From: Mangrovibacterium diazotrophicum
Lineage (GTDB): Bacteria; Bacteroidota; Bacteroidia; Bacteroidales; Prolixibacteraceae
NCBI RefSeq assembly: GCF_003610535.1
Contig: NZ_RAPN01000002.1
Coordinates: 62,001-126,000, forward strand
Reading direction: 5' to 3'
Length of the DNA stretch: 64,000 nt
Below are positions 8,573 through 17,865 of the stretch, piece by piece (the stretch's first letter is position 1; each line of letters starts with the position of its first letter). Below the pieces are notes generated by a model, which was not told where the DNA came from, did no database searches, and worked only from the letters and a program-made list of their open reading frames with translations. Position numbers and translations under genes: made by a program.

Positions 8573-8950
8573 ATGTTTTTTGTAGGACTAGCAGGATCGA
8601 TTATACCTTACATCCTTTTGATGGGCGTAATGCTTGTTTTCACCTTCGGGGCCAACGCCGAGGTGATGGAAAAGCTGTCGCCTGAGAAAGCTGAAGCCAA
8701 TGTGCTCAAGGTAGAAATGAATGCTGCCACAACTACGAACATTGACCCTGTAAATTTTCACTTCTCGGCATACAACTCCTTCGAAAAATTCGCAAAAGAA
8801 AAAACAGACGATCAGTCTGCTTTGATCCTGGAGTGTTCGCCCGAAAAGCCGGAAATAAACGCCTTTAAAGTATTTTCCGAGATACAACCGCATTACAGAT
8901 CCAATTTCTGCACCCGATATTTTGGTTTATCTCCACCATTCATGGTTTAA
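8573..8950 (+). CDS. Small predicted membrane protein upstream of hemA, function unknown
   Basis: A 125-residue protein I cannot assign to a family. The ATG at 8573 is chosen over an upstream TTG because it follows AAAGAG and the promoter-like TAACTTTG, and it opens directly into a hydrophobic segment (residues about 3-27, 'FVGLAGSIIPYILLMGVMLV'). The rest is soluble, acidic and low in conserved motifs, with two Cys ('ILECSPE', 'NFCTRY') and an aromatic tail ending 'GLSPPFMV'. One N-terminal anchor with the tail in the periplasm, or an uncleaved signal, is likely. Its place just ahead of hemACDBLE suggests co-transcription with heme synthesis. The coding call rests on start context and composition. 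Confidence 0.65.
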   Translation: MFFVGLAGSIIPYILLMGVMLVFTFGANAEVMEKLSPEKAEANVLKVEMNAATTTNIDPVNFHFSAYNSFEKFAKEKTDDQSALILECSPEKPEINAFKVFSEIQPHYRSNFCTRYFGLSPPFMV

Positions 8951-8999
8951 TCGCTGCTAACTAACTAAATCAACCTAAAGTTTAACTTTTATCTCCACC

Positions 9000-10256
9000 A
9001 TGATTGGAATTATTGGATTAAGCCACAAGTCGGCACCTGTAAATATTCGCGAAAAGTTTGCACTCAATCAGGACGATAGTGCCAAATTAGCCAAGCTGAT
9101 TTGCCATAACAAATATATTCAGGAACTGGTCATCTTATCGACCTGTAACAGAACTGAATTATATTTCAAAGCCGATGAATGCTGCTCTTCGGGAGCTTTT
9201 AATATCATCATCAGCTTTTTGCACAAGCATGTGGGCGTTGACGATGAACTGAACAAACATTTCTATCGCTATGCGCACGACAAAGCCGTCAATCATTTAT
9301 TCCGGGTTGTATCAAGCCTCGAGTCAATGGTTTTAGGTGAATACCAAATCGTATCGCAAATCAAAGAAGCTTTTAACCAGGCTGAGCAAAACGGGACCGT
9401 TGGCAAAGTGCTGACCCGCTTGTTTCACAAAGCTTTGGAAACAGGCAAACTGGTACGTTCGAACACTAAAATGAGCACCGGTGCTTTTTCGGTGAGTTAT
9501 GCAGCGGTTGAGAAATGTAACAACCAGTTCAAAAACCTGAAAGACAAAAACATTTTGTTGATCGGTGCCGGAGAAACCGGGGAATTGGTGATTAAAAACC
9601 TGTACAAGAAAGGCTGTAAAAATATTACGGTGACCAACCGTACCATCACAAAAGCCGAGGAACTTGCGAAACGCTACAGTGGTAAAACACTTCCTTACAA
9701 TCAAATGATGGAAGGCATTCACGAGGCTGAAATCATTGTTAGTTCCATCGCAACCAAAGAGCCAATTTTCAATGCAGCAACGGTAAAACCACACCTGAAT
9801 GGTCATCCATTGGTGATGATGATCGACTTGGGCGTACCACGTAACATCCATCACGATGTAGCCGATATTCCGGGAATTGCATTGGTTAATGTTGACGACC
9901 TCGAAGAAGTTGTTTCCGGCAACCAAGAGAAAAAGCAAGCTTTGGTTTCCGTAGCCGAAGAAATTATTGCCGAAAAAGTAGGCGAATTCTCAGATTGGCT
10001 GAATAGCAGAAATCTGTCGCCGGCCATTCAACAAATCATTGCCTCAATGAATATGGTGAACACAACTGAACTGGAGCTTTTCAAGAAGTTTCACTCGGAT
10101 GAAGATTACCAGCAAATGGAGAAATACGGCAAACACATTACGGAGAAATTAATCAACTCGATGATTAAAAATCTGAAAACGATCAGCGACAACGGCCGTC
10201 AAACGGAGTACATCAAAGTTGTCAACGACCTCTTTTCCCAAATCAATGAGCAATAA
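9000..10256 (+). CDS. hemA: Glutamyl-tRNA reductase
   Basis: A 418-residue enzyme that reduces glutamyl-tRNA(Glu) to glutamate-1-semialdehyde with NADPH, the committed step of C5-pathway tetrapyrrole synthesis. The N-terminal catalytic domain has the nucleophile Cys49 in 'LSTCNRTE' and the 'GLSHKSAPV' start. 'SSLESMVLGEYQIVSQIK' is a family signature. The Rossmann domain shows 'LLIGAGETGELV', and the C-terminal helical domain is the dimerisation spine. It opens the heme operon, and its last codons overlap the start of hemC by 11 nt. Confidence 0.97.
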   Translation: MIGIIGLSHKSAPVNIREKFALNQDDSAKLAKLICHNKYIQELVILSTCNRTELYFKADECCSSGAFNIIISFLHKHVGVDDELNKHFYRYAHDKAVNHLFRVVSSLESMVLGEYQIVSQIKEAFNQAEQNGTVGKVLTRLFHKALETGKLVRSNTKMSTGAFSVSYAAVEKCNNQFKNLKDKNILLIGAGETGELVIKNLYKKGCKNITVTNRTITKAEELAKRYSGKTLPYNQMMEGIHEAEIIVSSIATKEPIFNAATVKPHLNGHPLVMMIDLGVPRNIHHDVADIPGIALVNVDDLEEVVSGNQEKKQALVSVAEEIIAEKVGEFSDWLNSRNLSPAIQQIIASMNMVNTTELELFKKFHSDEDYQQMEKYGKHITEKLINSMIKNLKTISDNGRQTEYIKVVNDLFSQINEQ

Positions 10257-11175
10257 CACAATCAAAATAGGCACACGGGGTAGCAAACTGGCCCTGTGGC
10301 AGGCCAATACTGTTAAAGCAGCAATTTCGACTGCTTTTCCCGACTTAAACGTTGAAATCGTCATCATCAAAACCAAAGGCGACATCATTCTGGATGTGTC
10401 GTTGTCCAAGATTGGCGACAAAGGTTTATTTACCAAAGAAATTGAAACAGCTCTGATCAACGGTGATGTTGATTTGGCTGTTCACAGTTTGAAGGACCTT
10501 CCGACTGAATTGCCCGAAGGTTTGTGCATCGGAGGCATGCTTCCTCGTGGCGAAGTTCGTGATGTTTTCATCTCGAAAGACGGCCGCAAACTGAGCGAAA
10601 TGACTGCCAACGACCGGATCGCTACTTCAAGCTTGCGCCGTAAAGCGCAGTTGTTGGCCTACAACTCCAACCTGAATATCGTTGATATCCGCGGAAATGT
10701 GGATACCCGACTTAACAAAATGAACGACGGCCACTGCGAAGCTTTGTTGATGGCCGGTGCCGGAATCATCCGTTTGGGATACGAAGGTTATATTACCGAA
10801 CTGCTGGATCCAACGGTCGTGCTACCTGCTGTTAGCCAGGGAGCCGTAGCTATCGAAATTCGCGATGAAGATGAACGCATTCAACGTATCATCGACGCTA
10901 TTTCCGACGAACAAACATGGAATACAACCATGGCCGAACGCTGGTTGCTGCGCACGCTGGAAGGCGGTTGTCAGGTTCCGGTAGCCTGCTATTCAGAAGT
11001 TGCAAAAAACCAACTAACCTTAACCGGATTGGTCGCTTCGATCGATGGAAAACAGGTGATCAAAAAAACGGTTTCGTGCCCGATTGACGAAGGCTCCGAA
11101 AAAGCAATCGAATTGGCTGAGGCAATTCTGGCTGAAGGTGGAAAAGAAATTCTCGATCAGATTCGCACAGAATAG
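10246..11175 (+). CDS. hemC: Hydroxymethylbilane synthase (porphobilinogen deaminase)
   Basis: A 309-residue enzyme that polymerises four porphobilinogens to hydroxymethylbilane. It starts 'MSNNTIKIGTRGSKLALWQA', the invariant N-terminal signature, which fixes the ATG at 10246 inside the end of hemA. Other motifs are 'VHSLKDLPTELP', 'ATSSLRRKAQLL', 'RGNVDTRLNKM' and the dipyrromethane-cofactor Cys in 'LEGGCQVPVACY'. The overlap with hemA indicates translational coupling, and hemD follows after 5 bp. Confidence 0.97.
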   Translation: MSNNTIKIGTRGSKLALWQANTVKAAISTAFPDLNVEIVIIKTKGDIILDVSLSKIGDKGLFTKEIETALINGDVDLAVHSLKDLPTELPEGLCIGGMLPRGEVRDVFISKDGRKLSEMTANDRIATSSLRRKAQLLAYNSNLNIVDIRGNVDTRLNKMNDGHCEALLMAGAGIIRLGYEGYITELLDPTVVLPAVSQGAVAIEIRDEDERIQRIIDAISDEQTWNTTMAERWLLRTLEGGCQVPVACYSEVAKNQLTLTGLVASIDGKQVIKKTVSCPIDEGSEKAIELAEAILAEGGKEILDQIRTE

Positions 11176-11180
11176 CGACA

Positions 11181-11930
11181 ATGGCAGACCGACAAACCGA
11201 CAATAAGATTCATGGCAAACTAATCATCTGTACTTATCCCCAACCCGAACCGGACGAATTTTCCGTTCAGCTCGAAAAAGCCGGGGCCAAAGTACTTTTC
11301 ATGCCTGCAATCGAAATTCGGCCCCTCACCTGCCAGTTACCAAAGCAACTTTCGGATTACAATTGGCTTGTTTTTACCAGCAAGAACGGCATTAGCAGCT
11401 TCTTCAATCAATACCAACCGGCAGCAAATAACAAAGTTGCCGTTTTGGGTGAAGCAACCGGGAGCGAGTTGAATAACTTCAGCCTGAACGCGAACTATAC
11501 GGGAACCGGCCGAACCGGTGCCGATTTCGCGAAAGAACTAAAGGACGTGATTCACCCCGGTGAGTCGGTTTTATTGGTTCTCGGAGAACTGGCTCCGGAC
11601 ACTATCCAGCAGGAATTGCAAGCCACCAATTCTGTTGATCGTATCAACATTTACCAGACAGTTGCTCCGGATCATTTCGATCCGGAATGTGTGGAATTAA
11701 TCGAATCTGAGAGCTATGATCTGATGATTATCAGCAGCCCCTCTGCCATAAAAAATTTGTACCTTGCGTTTCGCGAAAAAATCAGCCAATGGCGCGTCAT
11801 CAGCATTGGCAAAACAACCACTGCCGCCTGTCGGAACCTCGGAATTGAGCCGCTGACAACGGCAAAAGATTCGAGTTACAAAGGACTGGCAGAAACAACA
11901 ATTGAATACTTACAACATCAAAATATTTAG
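11181..11930 (+). CDS. hemD: Uroporphyrinogen-III synthase
   Basis: A 249-residue protein with the weakly conserved two-lobed HemD fold. Visible family traits are 'PAIEIRPL' early, 'WLVFTSKNGISSFF' (the conserved TSxNG segment), 'VLGEATGSEL' and 'MIISSPSAIKNL', then 'VISIGKTTTAACRNLGI' near the end. It cyclises hydroxymethylbilane with inversion of ring D to uroporphyrinogen III. HemD proteins diverge strongly, so the location between hemC and hemB is important support. Confidence 0.92.
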   Translation: MADRQTDNKIHGKLIICTYPQPEPDEFSVQLEKAGAKVLFMPAIEIRPLTCQLPKQLSDYNWLVFTSKNGISSFFNQYQPAANNKVAVLGEATGSELNNFSLNANYTGTGRTGADFAKELKDVIHPGESVLLVLGELAPDTIQQELQATNSVDRINIYQTVAPDHFDPECVELIESESYDLMIISSPSAIKNLYLAFREKISQWRVISIGKTTTAACRNLGIEPLTTAKDSSYKGLAETTIEYLQHQNI

Positions 11931-11933
11931 ATT

Positions 11934-12926
11934 ATGAGTTATCCTGTTACACGCTTACGGAGACTTCGTAAATCAGCCTCTATCCGCAATATGGTTCGCG
12001 AGACTGAAGTAAATCGCGACGATCTGATTATGCCTTATTTTGTTTGCCCGGGCGAGAATGTAAGCAATCCCATTAAGTCCATGCCGGGTAATTTTCAACT
12101 TTCAATCGACCTTTTGGTAAAAGAAGTTCAGGATTTAGTTGAAACAACTGGCGTCGATAAGATTTTGCTTTTCGGTATTCCTGCAGAAAAAGACGAAACC
12201 GGCCACGTGGCTTGTCATCACGATGCTATTGTACCGAAAGCCATTCGCGCGTTAAAAGAAGTGCTGCCGAATATTCTCATTGTGGCTGACGTTTGTAACT
12301 GCGAATACACCACTCATGGCCACTGCGGTACCATTATCGACGGCGATGTGGACAACGACAGCACCGTGCACACTTTGGCTGCTCAATCGGTTACACTGGC
12401 TAAATCCGGTGCCGATATTATTGCCCCATCGGATATGATGGACGGCCGTATTGGTGCCATCCGTGCAGCTTTGGATGAAAATGGGTTCCAAAATACGCCA
12501 ATCATGGCCTATTCAGCTAAATATGCTTCCGGCTTCTATGGCCCGTTCCGCGATGCTGCCGAGAGCGCTCCAAAGTTCGGCGACCGCAGCACCTATCAAA
12601 TGGACCCGGCGAACAGCGACGAAGCCCTGCGCGAAGTAGAGCAGGATATTATTGAGGGTGCGGATATGGTGATGGTAAAACCGGCATTGAGCTATATGGA
12701 CGTCATCCAACGCGTAAAAACGACATTCAACATGCCGTTGGTTGCCTACAACGTGAGCGGTGAATTTTCAATGGTGAAAGCAGCTGCAGCCAATGGCTGG
12801 ATTGACGAGGAACGCCTGATCAAGGAGATTCTGACTTCGTTGAAACGCGCCGGTGCCGATGTGATTATCACCTACCACGCCAAAGAATTTGTTTTAAGTG
12901 AATTGAAAAAAGGCAACCGAGTGTAA
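11934..12926 (+). CDS. hemB: Porphobilinogen synthase (delta-aminolevulinate dehydratase)
   Basis: A 330-residue enzyme condensing two 5-aminolevulinates to porphobilinogen. The two Schiff-base lysines are visible: K196 in '[17 protein letters not shown]' and K249 in '[12 protein letters not shown]'. A zinc-ligand cysteine triad is present (C121, C123, C131, in '[11 protein letters not shown]'), so this is predicted to be a zinc-dependent type. It begins 3 nt after hemD, inside the heme operon. Confidence 0.97.
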   Translation: MSYPVTRLRRLRKSASIRNMVRETEVNRDDLIMPYFVCPGENVSNPIKSMPGNFQLSIDLLVKEVQDLVETTGVDKILLFGIPAEKDETGHVACHHDAIVPKAIRALKEVLPNILIVADVCNCEYTTHGHCGTIIDGDVDNDSTVHTLAAQSVTLAKSGADIIAPSDMMDGRIGAIRAALDENGFQNTPIMAYSAKYASGFYGPFRDAAESAPKFGDRSTYQMDPANSDEALREVEQDIIEGADMVMVKPALSYMDVIQRVKTTFNMPLVAYNVSGEFSMVKAAAANGWIDEERLIKEILTSLKRAGADVIITYHAKEFVLSELKKGNRV

Positions 12927-12948
12927 GGTTGCACAAAAGTCAAATCGA

Positions 12949-14238
12949 ATGAACTACTCCAAAAGCATAGCGGCTTTCAAGGAAGCCCAGGAACTAATAC
13001 CCGGTGGGGTGAACTCACCGGTTCGGGCCTTTAAAAGTGTACAGGCCGATCCACTATTTATCGCAAAAGCCAAAGGTGCCAACGTTTGGGACATCGACGG
13101 CAACAAATATATTGACTTCGTATCCTCATGGGGACCGCTGATTTTAGGTCACGCTAATCCGGCGATTGTTGAAGCAGTGCAGAAAGCTGCCGAACTGGGA
13201 ACCAGCTATGGTGCCCCTACCCTGATTGAAACTGAAATGGCCAAGCTGATTACCGAGATGATGCCATCAGTGGACAAAGTTCGAATGGTAAACTCAGGCA
13301 CAGAAGCAACAATGAGCGCCCTGCGTCTCGCTCGCGGATACACAAAACGCGACTTGGTTGTGAAATTTGCCGGCTGTTACCACGGGCATGCCGACGCCTT
13401 CCTGATTAAAGCAGGCTCCGGAGCAATCACTTTAGGATTGCCGGATAGCCCCGGTGTTACCAAAGCTTCAGCCCAAAATACGCTGACGGCTGAATACAAC
13501 AACCTGGAATCAGTAAAAGAGCTTTTTGATGCACGCGGCGAAGAAATCGCTGCCGTAATTCTGGAACCGGTTGCCGGCAACATGGGCTGTGTACTTCCGG
13601 ATGTGGAGTTCTTAAAAGGCGTTCGTGCCATCACCGAACAATACGGTGCTTTGTTGATTTTCGATGAGGTAATCACTGGTTTCCGTTTGTCGGCAGGTGG
13701 TGCTCAAAAGCGCTTCGGCATCATGCCCGACCTGACCACGCTGGGTAAAATCATCGGTGGAGGACTTCCGGTTGGCGCTTATGGTGGCCGCAAAGAAATT
13801 ATGGATCTATTGGCGCCAAATGGACCGGTTTACCAGGCAGGAACGCTTTCGGGCAACCCGCTGGCGATGACTGCCGGAACTGTAATGCTCAGCACCTTGA
13901 ACAACAATCCTTCTATTTATGAAGAATTGGAACGCAAAGGAGCTAAAGTTGAAGCCGGTTTGAAAGCTGCACTGGAAAGCAACAGCATCCCGGGTGTGAT
14001 CAACCGAATCGGCTCAATGATGACCATGTTCTTTACCGAAGAAAAAGAAGTGAAATCATTTGATCAGGCCATGAAATCAAACGCGCCTCGTTATGCGCAA
14101 TTCTTCAAGAAATCGCTGGAAGCAGGCATCTACCTGGGACCTTCGCAATACGAGTGTTTCTTTGTTTGCGACGCGCATACCGATGCGGACCTCGACTACA
14201 TGATTGAAGCAGCCGATAGCGCCATGAAAAGCCTCTAA
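12949..14238 (+). CDS. hemL: Glutamate-1-semialdehyde 2,1-aminomutase
   Basis: A 429-residue PLP enzyme of the class III aminotransferase fold that converts glutamate-1-semialdehyde to 5-aminolevulinate. The PLP lysine is K267 in '[17 protein letters not shown]'. Other signatures are '[11 protein letters not shown]', '[16 protein letters not shown]', 'YHGHADAFL' and 'FDEVITGFR'. Together with hemA it shows the organism uses the C5 route. It lies 22 bp after hemB. Confidence 0.97.
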   Translation: MNYSKSIAAFKEAQELIPGGVNSPVRAFKSVQADPLFIAKAKGANVWDIDGNKYIDFVSSWGPLILGHANPAIVEAVQKAAELGTSYGAPTLIETEMAKLITEMMPSVDKVRMVNSGTEATMSALRLARGYTKRDLVVKFAGCYHGHADAFLIKAGSGAITLGLPDSPGVTKASAQNTLTAEYNNLESVKELFDARGEEIAAVILEPVAGNMGCVLPDVEFLKGVRAITEQYGALLIFDEVITGFRLSAGGAQKRFGIMPDLTTLGKIIGGGLPVGAYGGRKEIMDLLAPNGPVYQAGTLSGNPLAMTAGTVMLSTLNNNPSIYEELERKGAKVEAGLKAALESNSIPGVINRIGSMMTMFFTEEKEVKSFDQAMKSNAPRYAQFFKKSLEAGIYLGPSQYECFFVCDAHTDADLDYMIEAADSAMKSL

Positions 14239-14251
14239 ACAACCAATAAAC

Positions 14252-15283
14252 ATGCAAGATTCAATCTTTTTAAAGAAGCTAAAGGGACAAGAGACAGAGC
14301 GTCCGCCAGTTTGGTTCATGCGCCAGGCGGGCCGAGTTCTGCCCAATTACAATAAGCTGAAGGAAGACTACACCTTTCACGAATTGATGGAAGATCCGAA
14401 GTTGGCCGCCGAGGTGACTTTGATGCCCATTTATGATCTGGGTGTTGATGCTGCCATTTTGTTTTCCGACATCCTGGTTATTCCGAATGCCATGGGAATG
14501 GATTTGGAGTTTACCGATCACGGGCCGGTGTTCAACAAACCACTGAAAGGCTTGACCAATCCAGCCGATCACCTGGCTCCTGTGCCGGAGAAACTGGAAT
14601 ATATTTACAAAAATATCGAGGAAATTATCGCTCAGCGACCAGCCAACATTCCGCTGATTGGTTTTTGCGGCGCGCCGCTGACTACCTTGTGCTACATGGT
14701 GCAAGGTATTAGCTCCAACCCGAATTTCCCGGATGCCATTAAGTTCTTGTTTCAACACAAAGCAGAAGCAAAGAAGCTGATCGACGCCATTGCAGATCTT
14801 TCGGCCTTTTATGCAAAAAAGCAGATCGAACATGGTGTAGAAGCTTTCCAATTGTTCGAAACGCATGCCAACCTGGTTCCGGTTGAACTATACAACGAGC
14901 TGTTTATGCCTGCTGTGAAAAAGATCAGCCGTGCGGTTCGCGAGACGGGTACCCCGTTTATCTTCTTCCCGAAAGGAATCGCTACTGGCTTGAAATATGT
15001 GACGCCCGAGTTGGCTGATTTTGTCAGCATCGACTGGCAATTGTCGATGGAAGATGCTCGTGCCATGGTACATCCCGAAGTTGGGTTACAAGGCAACCTG
15101 GATCCCCGGTACCTTTACGGAACTCAGGAGGAAATCAAAGCCCACCTGAAGGCTTATATTCCGTTCTTCCAGAAGCATCCGAAATGGATCTTCAACCTGG
15201 GACACGGATTCCTGCCGGACATTCCGTACGAAAATGCGAAGTTCGTGGTTGACTGGATAAAATCAGTAGACTGGAAAAAATAA
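14252..15283 (+). CDS. hemE: Uroporphyrinogen decarboxylase
   Basis: A 343-residue TIM-barrel enzyme that removes four acetate carboxyls of uroporphyrinogen III to give coproporphyrinogen III. The N-terminal signature 'PPVWFMRQAGRVLPNY' holds the invariant Arg residues. 'ILFSDILVIP' contains the catalytic Asp, and 'GFCGAPLTTLCYM' and 'LGHGFLPD' follow as expected. It is the last gene of the operon, 13 bp after hemL, and is followed by a terminator. The later steps (hemN, hemG/hemJ, hemH) are not in the window. Confidence 0.97.
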   Translation: MQDSIFLKKLKGQETERPPVWFMRQAGRVLPNYNKLKEDYTFHELMEDPKLAAEVTLMPIYDLGVDAAILFSDILVIPNAMGMDLEFTDHGPVFNKPLKGLTNPADHLAPVPEKLEYIYKNIEEIIAQRPANIPLIGFCGAPLTTLCYMVQGISSNPNFPDAIKFLFQHKAEAKKLIDAIADLSAFYAKKQIEHGVEAFQLFETHANLVPVELYNELFMPAVKKISRAVRETGTPFIFFPKGIATGLKYVTPELADFVSIDWQLSMEDARAMVHPEVGLQGNLDPRYLYGTQEEIKAHLKAYIPFFQKHPKWIFNLGHGFLPDIPYENAKFVVDWIKSVDWKK

Positions 15284-15295
15284 CAACCGATATCG

Positions 15296-15324
15296 AAGGC
15301 TGGACGAAAGTTCAGCCTTTTTAT
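15296..15324 (+). terminator. Terminator of the heme operon
   Basis: A 7-bp stem (AAGGCTG / CAGCCTT) with a 10-nt loop is followed by TTTAT, 13 nt after the hemE stop. Confidence 0.75.
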
Positions 15325-15400
15325 CGTCAATACGCCTTCCCGAAACCTATCAGAGATTAGTACCCCGGAAAATATCGAATCTGGATAGGTACGAAAATAA

Positions 15401-15481
15401 GCTGTCTGAAAAGGCGCAAAGCAATTAGTTCCATACAATGAAGACTTTTTAATCGCTTGGCAAAATCGCTTTTCAGACAGC
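15401..15481. repeat. 81-bp element bounded by 13-15 bp inverted repeats
   Basis: GCTGTCTGAAAAG at 15401-15413 is repeated in inverse as CTTTTCAGACAGC at 15469-15481, and pairing continues with one unpaired base into a CG pair. The A+T-rich 55-nt centre shows no reading frame. It lies between the convergent hemE and DUF4332 genes. No T run follows either arm, so it is not a standard terminator. A small non-autonomous repeat or a long-range RNA stem are both possible. Confidence 0.5.
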
Positions 15482-15493
15482 CAACAAACTCGT

Positions 15494-15901
15494 TTAATAG
15501 GTAACTAAAGGTTCTAGATCTTTTGCCTGTTCAATGTAGTCGGCCACCTGGCTTAAAGCGGGAACAGCCCGGGTAATGTTCTTCTCAGCCTGAACTTCGA
15601 CAAGCTTCTCATAAAGATTTTCAGCATTACGGGTGCGCAATTCTTTTACCGTTTGAACACCGGCTGCTTTCAATAATTCGGCAAATTGAGATGCAACTCC
15701 GGTAATTCGGAACAAATCGGCCATATTAACCCAGTCGAGGATTCTCCATTCTTCGATTCCGGATTCGTCAGCCAACTGTTTTCTTCCCGATTTAGTTGCT
15801 CCTGCTTCCAACAGGCCTTCAACTGTTGAGATGTCAACCGCTGCTAATTTTTCGCCATAAACTGGTCCAATTCCTTCAATGTCATTAATTTTTCGTGCCA
15901 T
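15494..15901 (-). CDS. DUF4332 domain protein (helix-hairpin-helix-like)
   Basis: A 135-residue protein starting 'MARKINDIEGIGPVYGEKL'. The start at 15901 is chosen because the 18 in-frame codons before it read as an unlikely hydrophobic extension. Two helix-hairpin-helix-like units are visible, 'IEGIGPVYGEKLAAVDI' and 'FRITGVASQFAELLKAAGV', as in DUF4332 proteins, which resemble the DNA-binding HhH of ligases and RadA but have no known role. It is a single gene with an A+T-rich upstream region. Confidence 0.85.
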   Translation of the reverse strand: MARKINDIEGIGPVYGEKLAAVDISTVEGLLEAGATKSGRKQLADESGIEEWRILDWVNMADLFRITGVASQFAELLKAAGVQTVKELRTRNAENLYEKLVEVQAEKNITRAVPALSQVADYIEQAKDLEPLVTY

Positions 15902-15999
15902 AATTAATAATTTAAATGATAAAACTAACACCAGAATTTTCTCCAATTCCACCAAGAAGTTTATCGATCAACTCATCAATTTTCAAATTAGCCTCGAAT

Positions 16000-16857
16000 T
16001 CAAAAAGCCTCGGAATCAAACGTATTACCCTCGTCGAGCTTACCGGTTGTAAAACCCTTTTTAAACCAAAACAGCCGTTGTTCAGAGGTGCCGTGTGTGA
16101 AAGAATCGGGAACAACATAGCCCTGTGTCTGCTGCTGGATTCGGTCATCGCCAACAGCCTGCGCGGCATTTAGCGCTTCCTCCAGATCACCCTCTTCCAT
16201 GATGCTTTTTGTTCGTTGCGCATGGTGAGCCCAGACCCCGGCGAGGAAATCAGCCTGAAGCTCCAGATTGACATTCTGGGCATTATAAGCCGTCTCCGAA
16301 ACGCGCCCTCTCAACGCATGAACCTGATCGAGCGTCCCGAGAAGTTTTTGCACATGATGTCCAACTTCGTGAGCGAGAATATAAGCGACGGCAAAATCTC
16401 CTTCAGCCCCGAGCTGACGCTGCAACTGATCCAGAAAACTCAGATCGATGTAGACCCGTTCGTCATTGGGACAGTAAAATGGTCCGGTGGCCGCGCCGGT
16501 AATGCCGCATGCAGACTCTACGCGGCTGCTAAACAATACCAGTGTAGGCTCGCGGTATTCCATTCCCATATTCTCAAATAAGGCATGCCAAACATCTTCC
16601 GTATCGGCTAAAACGACACTGATAAATTCTTTCACCTCTTCTTCAGAGGCACTCCCCTGGTAATCCAAGTCGGCTGCTGTGTTGCCTTGTTCGCTGGGCA
16701 TCACATTCAGAACCTCATTGGGATCTCCTCCCAAAAACATGACGATAAGCGCAAAAACAACTGCACCAATTCCTCCGCCTATTCCTATTTTTCGTCCGCC
16801 GCTCATCCCTCGGCGATCTTCAACATTCGAACTTTGTCGTCTTCCCTTGAATCGCAT
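16000..16857 (-). CDS. YpfJ-family neutral zinc metallopeptidase
   Basis: A 285-residue membrane-anchored putative protease. A basic N-terminus (about 1-22) precedes a single membrane segment (about 23-45, rich in Gly, Ile and Val). The catalytic zinc motif is HEVGHH in 'ILAHEVGHHVQKLLG'. Family features include 'ACGITGAATGPFYCP', 'VYIDLSFLDQL', 'LELQADFLAGVWAHH' (third zinc ligand region) and the terminal 'FTTGKLDEGNTF'. The metallopeptidase signature is clear. The substrate is unknown for the family. Confidence 0.92.
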   Translation of the reverse strand: MRFKGRRQSSNVEDRRGMSGGRKIGIGGGIGAVVFALIVMFLGGDPNEVLNVMPSEQGNTAADLDYQGSASEEEVKEFISVVLADTEDVWHALFENMGMEYREPTLVLFSSRVESACGITGAATGPFYCPNDERVYIDLSFLDQLQRQLGAEGDFAVAYILAHEVGHHVQKLLGTLDQVHALRGRVSETAYNAQNVNLELQADFLAGVWAHHAQRTKSIMEEGDLEEALNAAQAVGDDRIQQQTQGYVVPDSFTHGTSEQRLFWFKKGFTTGKLDEGNTFDSEAF

Positions 16858-17303
16858 AAATCCAAAATTTAACAGTTACAAATGGCAAAATTTAGTCTGC
16901 AACGAACGATAAACATCCTTGCCGTGCTTTCCGGAAAGCTTTGAATATCCTGCTTCAAAACTATTCGATAACCAGTTTGTGTTTCCAGTGTATTTTTTCG
17001 GATTCGCCTCTCTTCGGACGATCAGCAGCAGGTGATTTAGTCCTGTATTTCATTTCTCTAAGGAATTTGGCGGACTACCCTGCCTGTTGGGAAATATCTG
17101 TCAGAATGTAATTTTTCTGATTTCTATACAAGTTACCGAACTTTTACTACAAACAGAATAAGAATCTGTAAAAAATTATTTTAAACAAGACACTTTTCCA
17201 ACTGCCTGTAGTTTTACGAAACATTGTAGTCAATTCGCCAATTCTAAAGGCATAAAAAAAAGCTGTCTTCTCAGACAGCTTCAAATAATGTTTTGGTATT
17301 AAA
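16858..17303. other. Gene-free interval between the ypfJ-like and PUR genes
   Basis: About 446 bp without a convincing reading frame. It contains the terminator of the PUR-family gene at its right end and presumably the promoter of the metallopeptidase at its left end. A TAAATTTTG stretch on the minus strand about 35 nt before the start is only an approximate box. Nothing else is recognised. Confidence 0.5.
17254..17281 (-). terminator. Terminator of the PUR-family gene
   Basis: A 9-bp perfect stem (AAGCTGTCT / AGACAGCTT, loop 4) ends in a run of T on the minus strand, 22 nt past the stop codon. Confidence 0.85.
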
Positions 17304-17753
17304 TCAGTTATTCAAATCTTCAAATTCAACATTGGTATAATCTTTTACCAATTCTTCGTCTTCTAATTCCAATTCGTCTTCAACATCAATCACTGCCATT
17401 TTAGGCTTTTCCTCTACAACCTCTTCTTCTCTGTAATATTCACGCTCGCTGGTTTCGTCATATGGCTGCTGGTTTACAATGAAATCCACAACCTCGTTCA
17501 AACCATCCGCAAATTTCTCGAAATCTTCTTTGTAAAGGAAAATTTTATGTTTTTCAAAGTGAAACTTACCGTCTTGTTCGTAGCGTTTTTTGCTTTCAGT
17601 AATTGTCAGATAATATTCGTCTTTTCGGGTCGATTTTACATCGAAGAAATAAGTTCTTTTACCGGCACGTACAGCTTTTGAATAGATCTCCTGCTTAAAT
17701 TTACCATCCATTTCTTCGTTCAATTCATCATTCTTATCAAAGCCTTCCATCAT
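17304..17753 (-). CDS. DUF3276 (PUR-alpha-like) nucleic-acid-binding protein
   Basis: A 149-residue protein whose first about 100 residues match the bacterial PUR domain: 'IYSKAVRAGKRTYFFDVK', 'YYLTITESKKRYE' and 'KHKIFLYKEDFEKFADGL', a single PUR repeat with beta4-alpha topology. Characterised bacterial PUR proteins bind single-stranded DNA or RNA. The C-terminal 45 residues are an acidic, Glu-rich tail ('EEVVEEKPKM', 'DELELEDEEL'). Two adjacent Met codons make the start ambiguous by one residue. A good TACTTTTG promoter box lies upstream and a terminator follows. Confidence 0.92.
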   Translation of the reverse strand: MMEGFDKNDELNEEMDGKFKQEIYSKAVRAGKRTYFFDVKSTRKDEYYLTITESKKRYEQDGKFHFEKHKIFLYKEDFEKFADGLNEVVDFIVNQQPYDETSEREYYREEEVVEEKPKMAVIDVEDELELEDEELVKDYTNVEFEDLNN

Positions 17754-17784
17754 TTTCGTTTTAGGTTAGTCACAAGTTTATCTT

Positions 17785-17792
17785 CAAAAGTA
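17785..17792 (-). promoter_or_regulatory. -7 box for the PUR-family gene
   Basis: TACTTTTG on the minus strand fits TAnnTTTG, about 32 nt upstream of the start codon. Confidence 0.5.
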
Positions 17793-17865
17793 AACAAATA
17801 TTCTGAAAATTATAAAAAACTGTTAATAAACAGTTGCCATCCGATTAAGCAGACAAATGTTCAGT

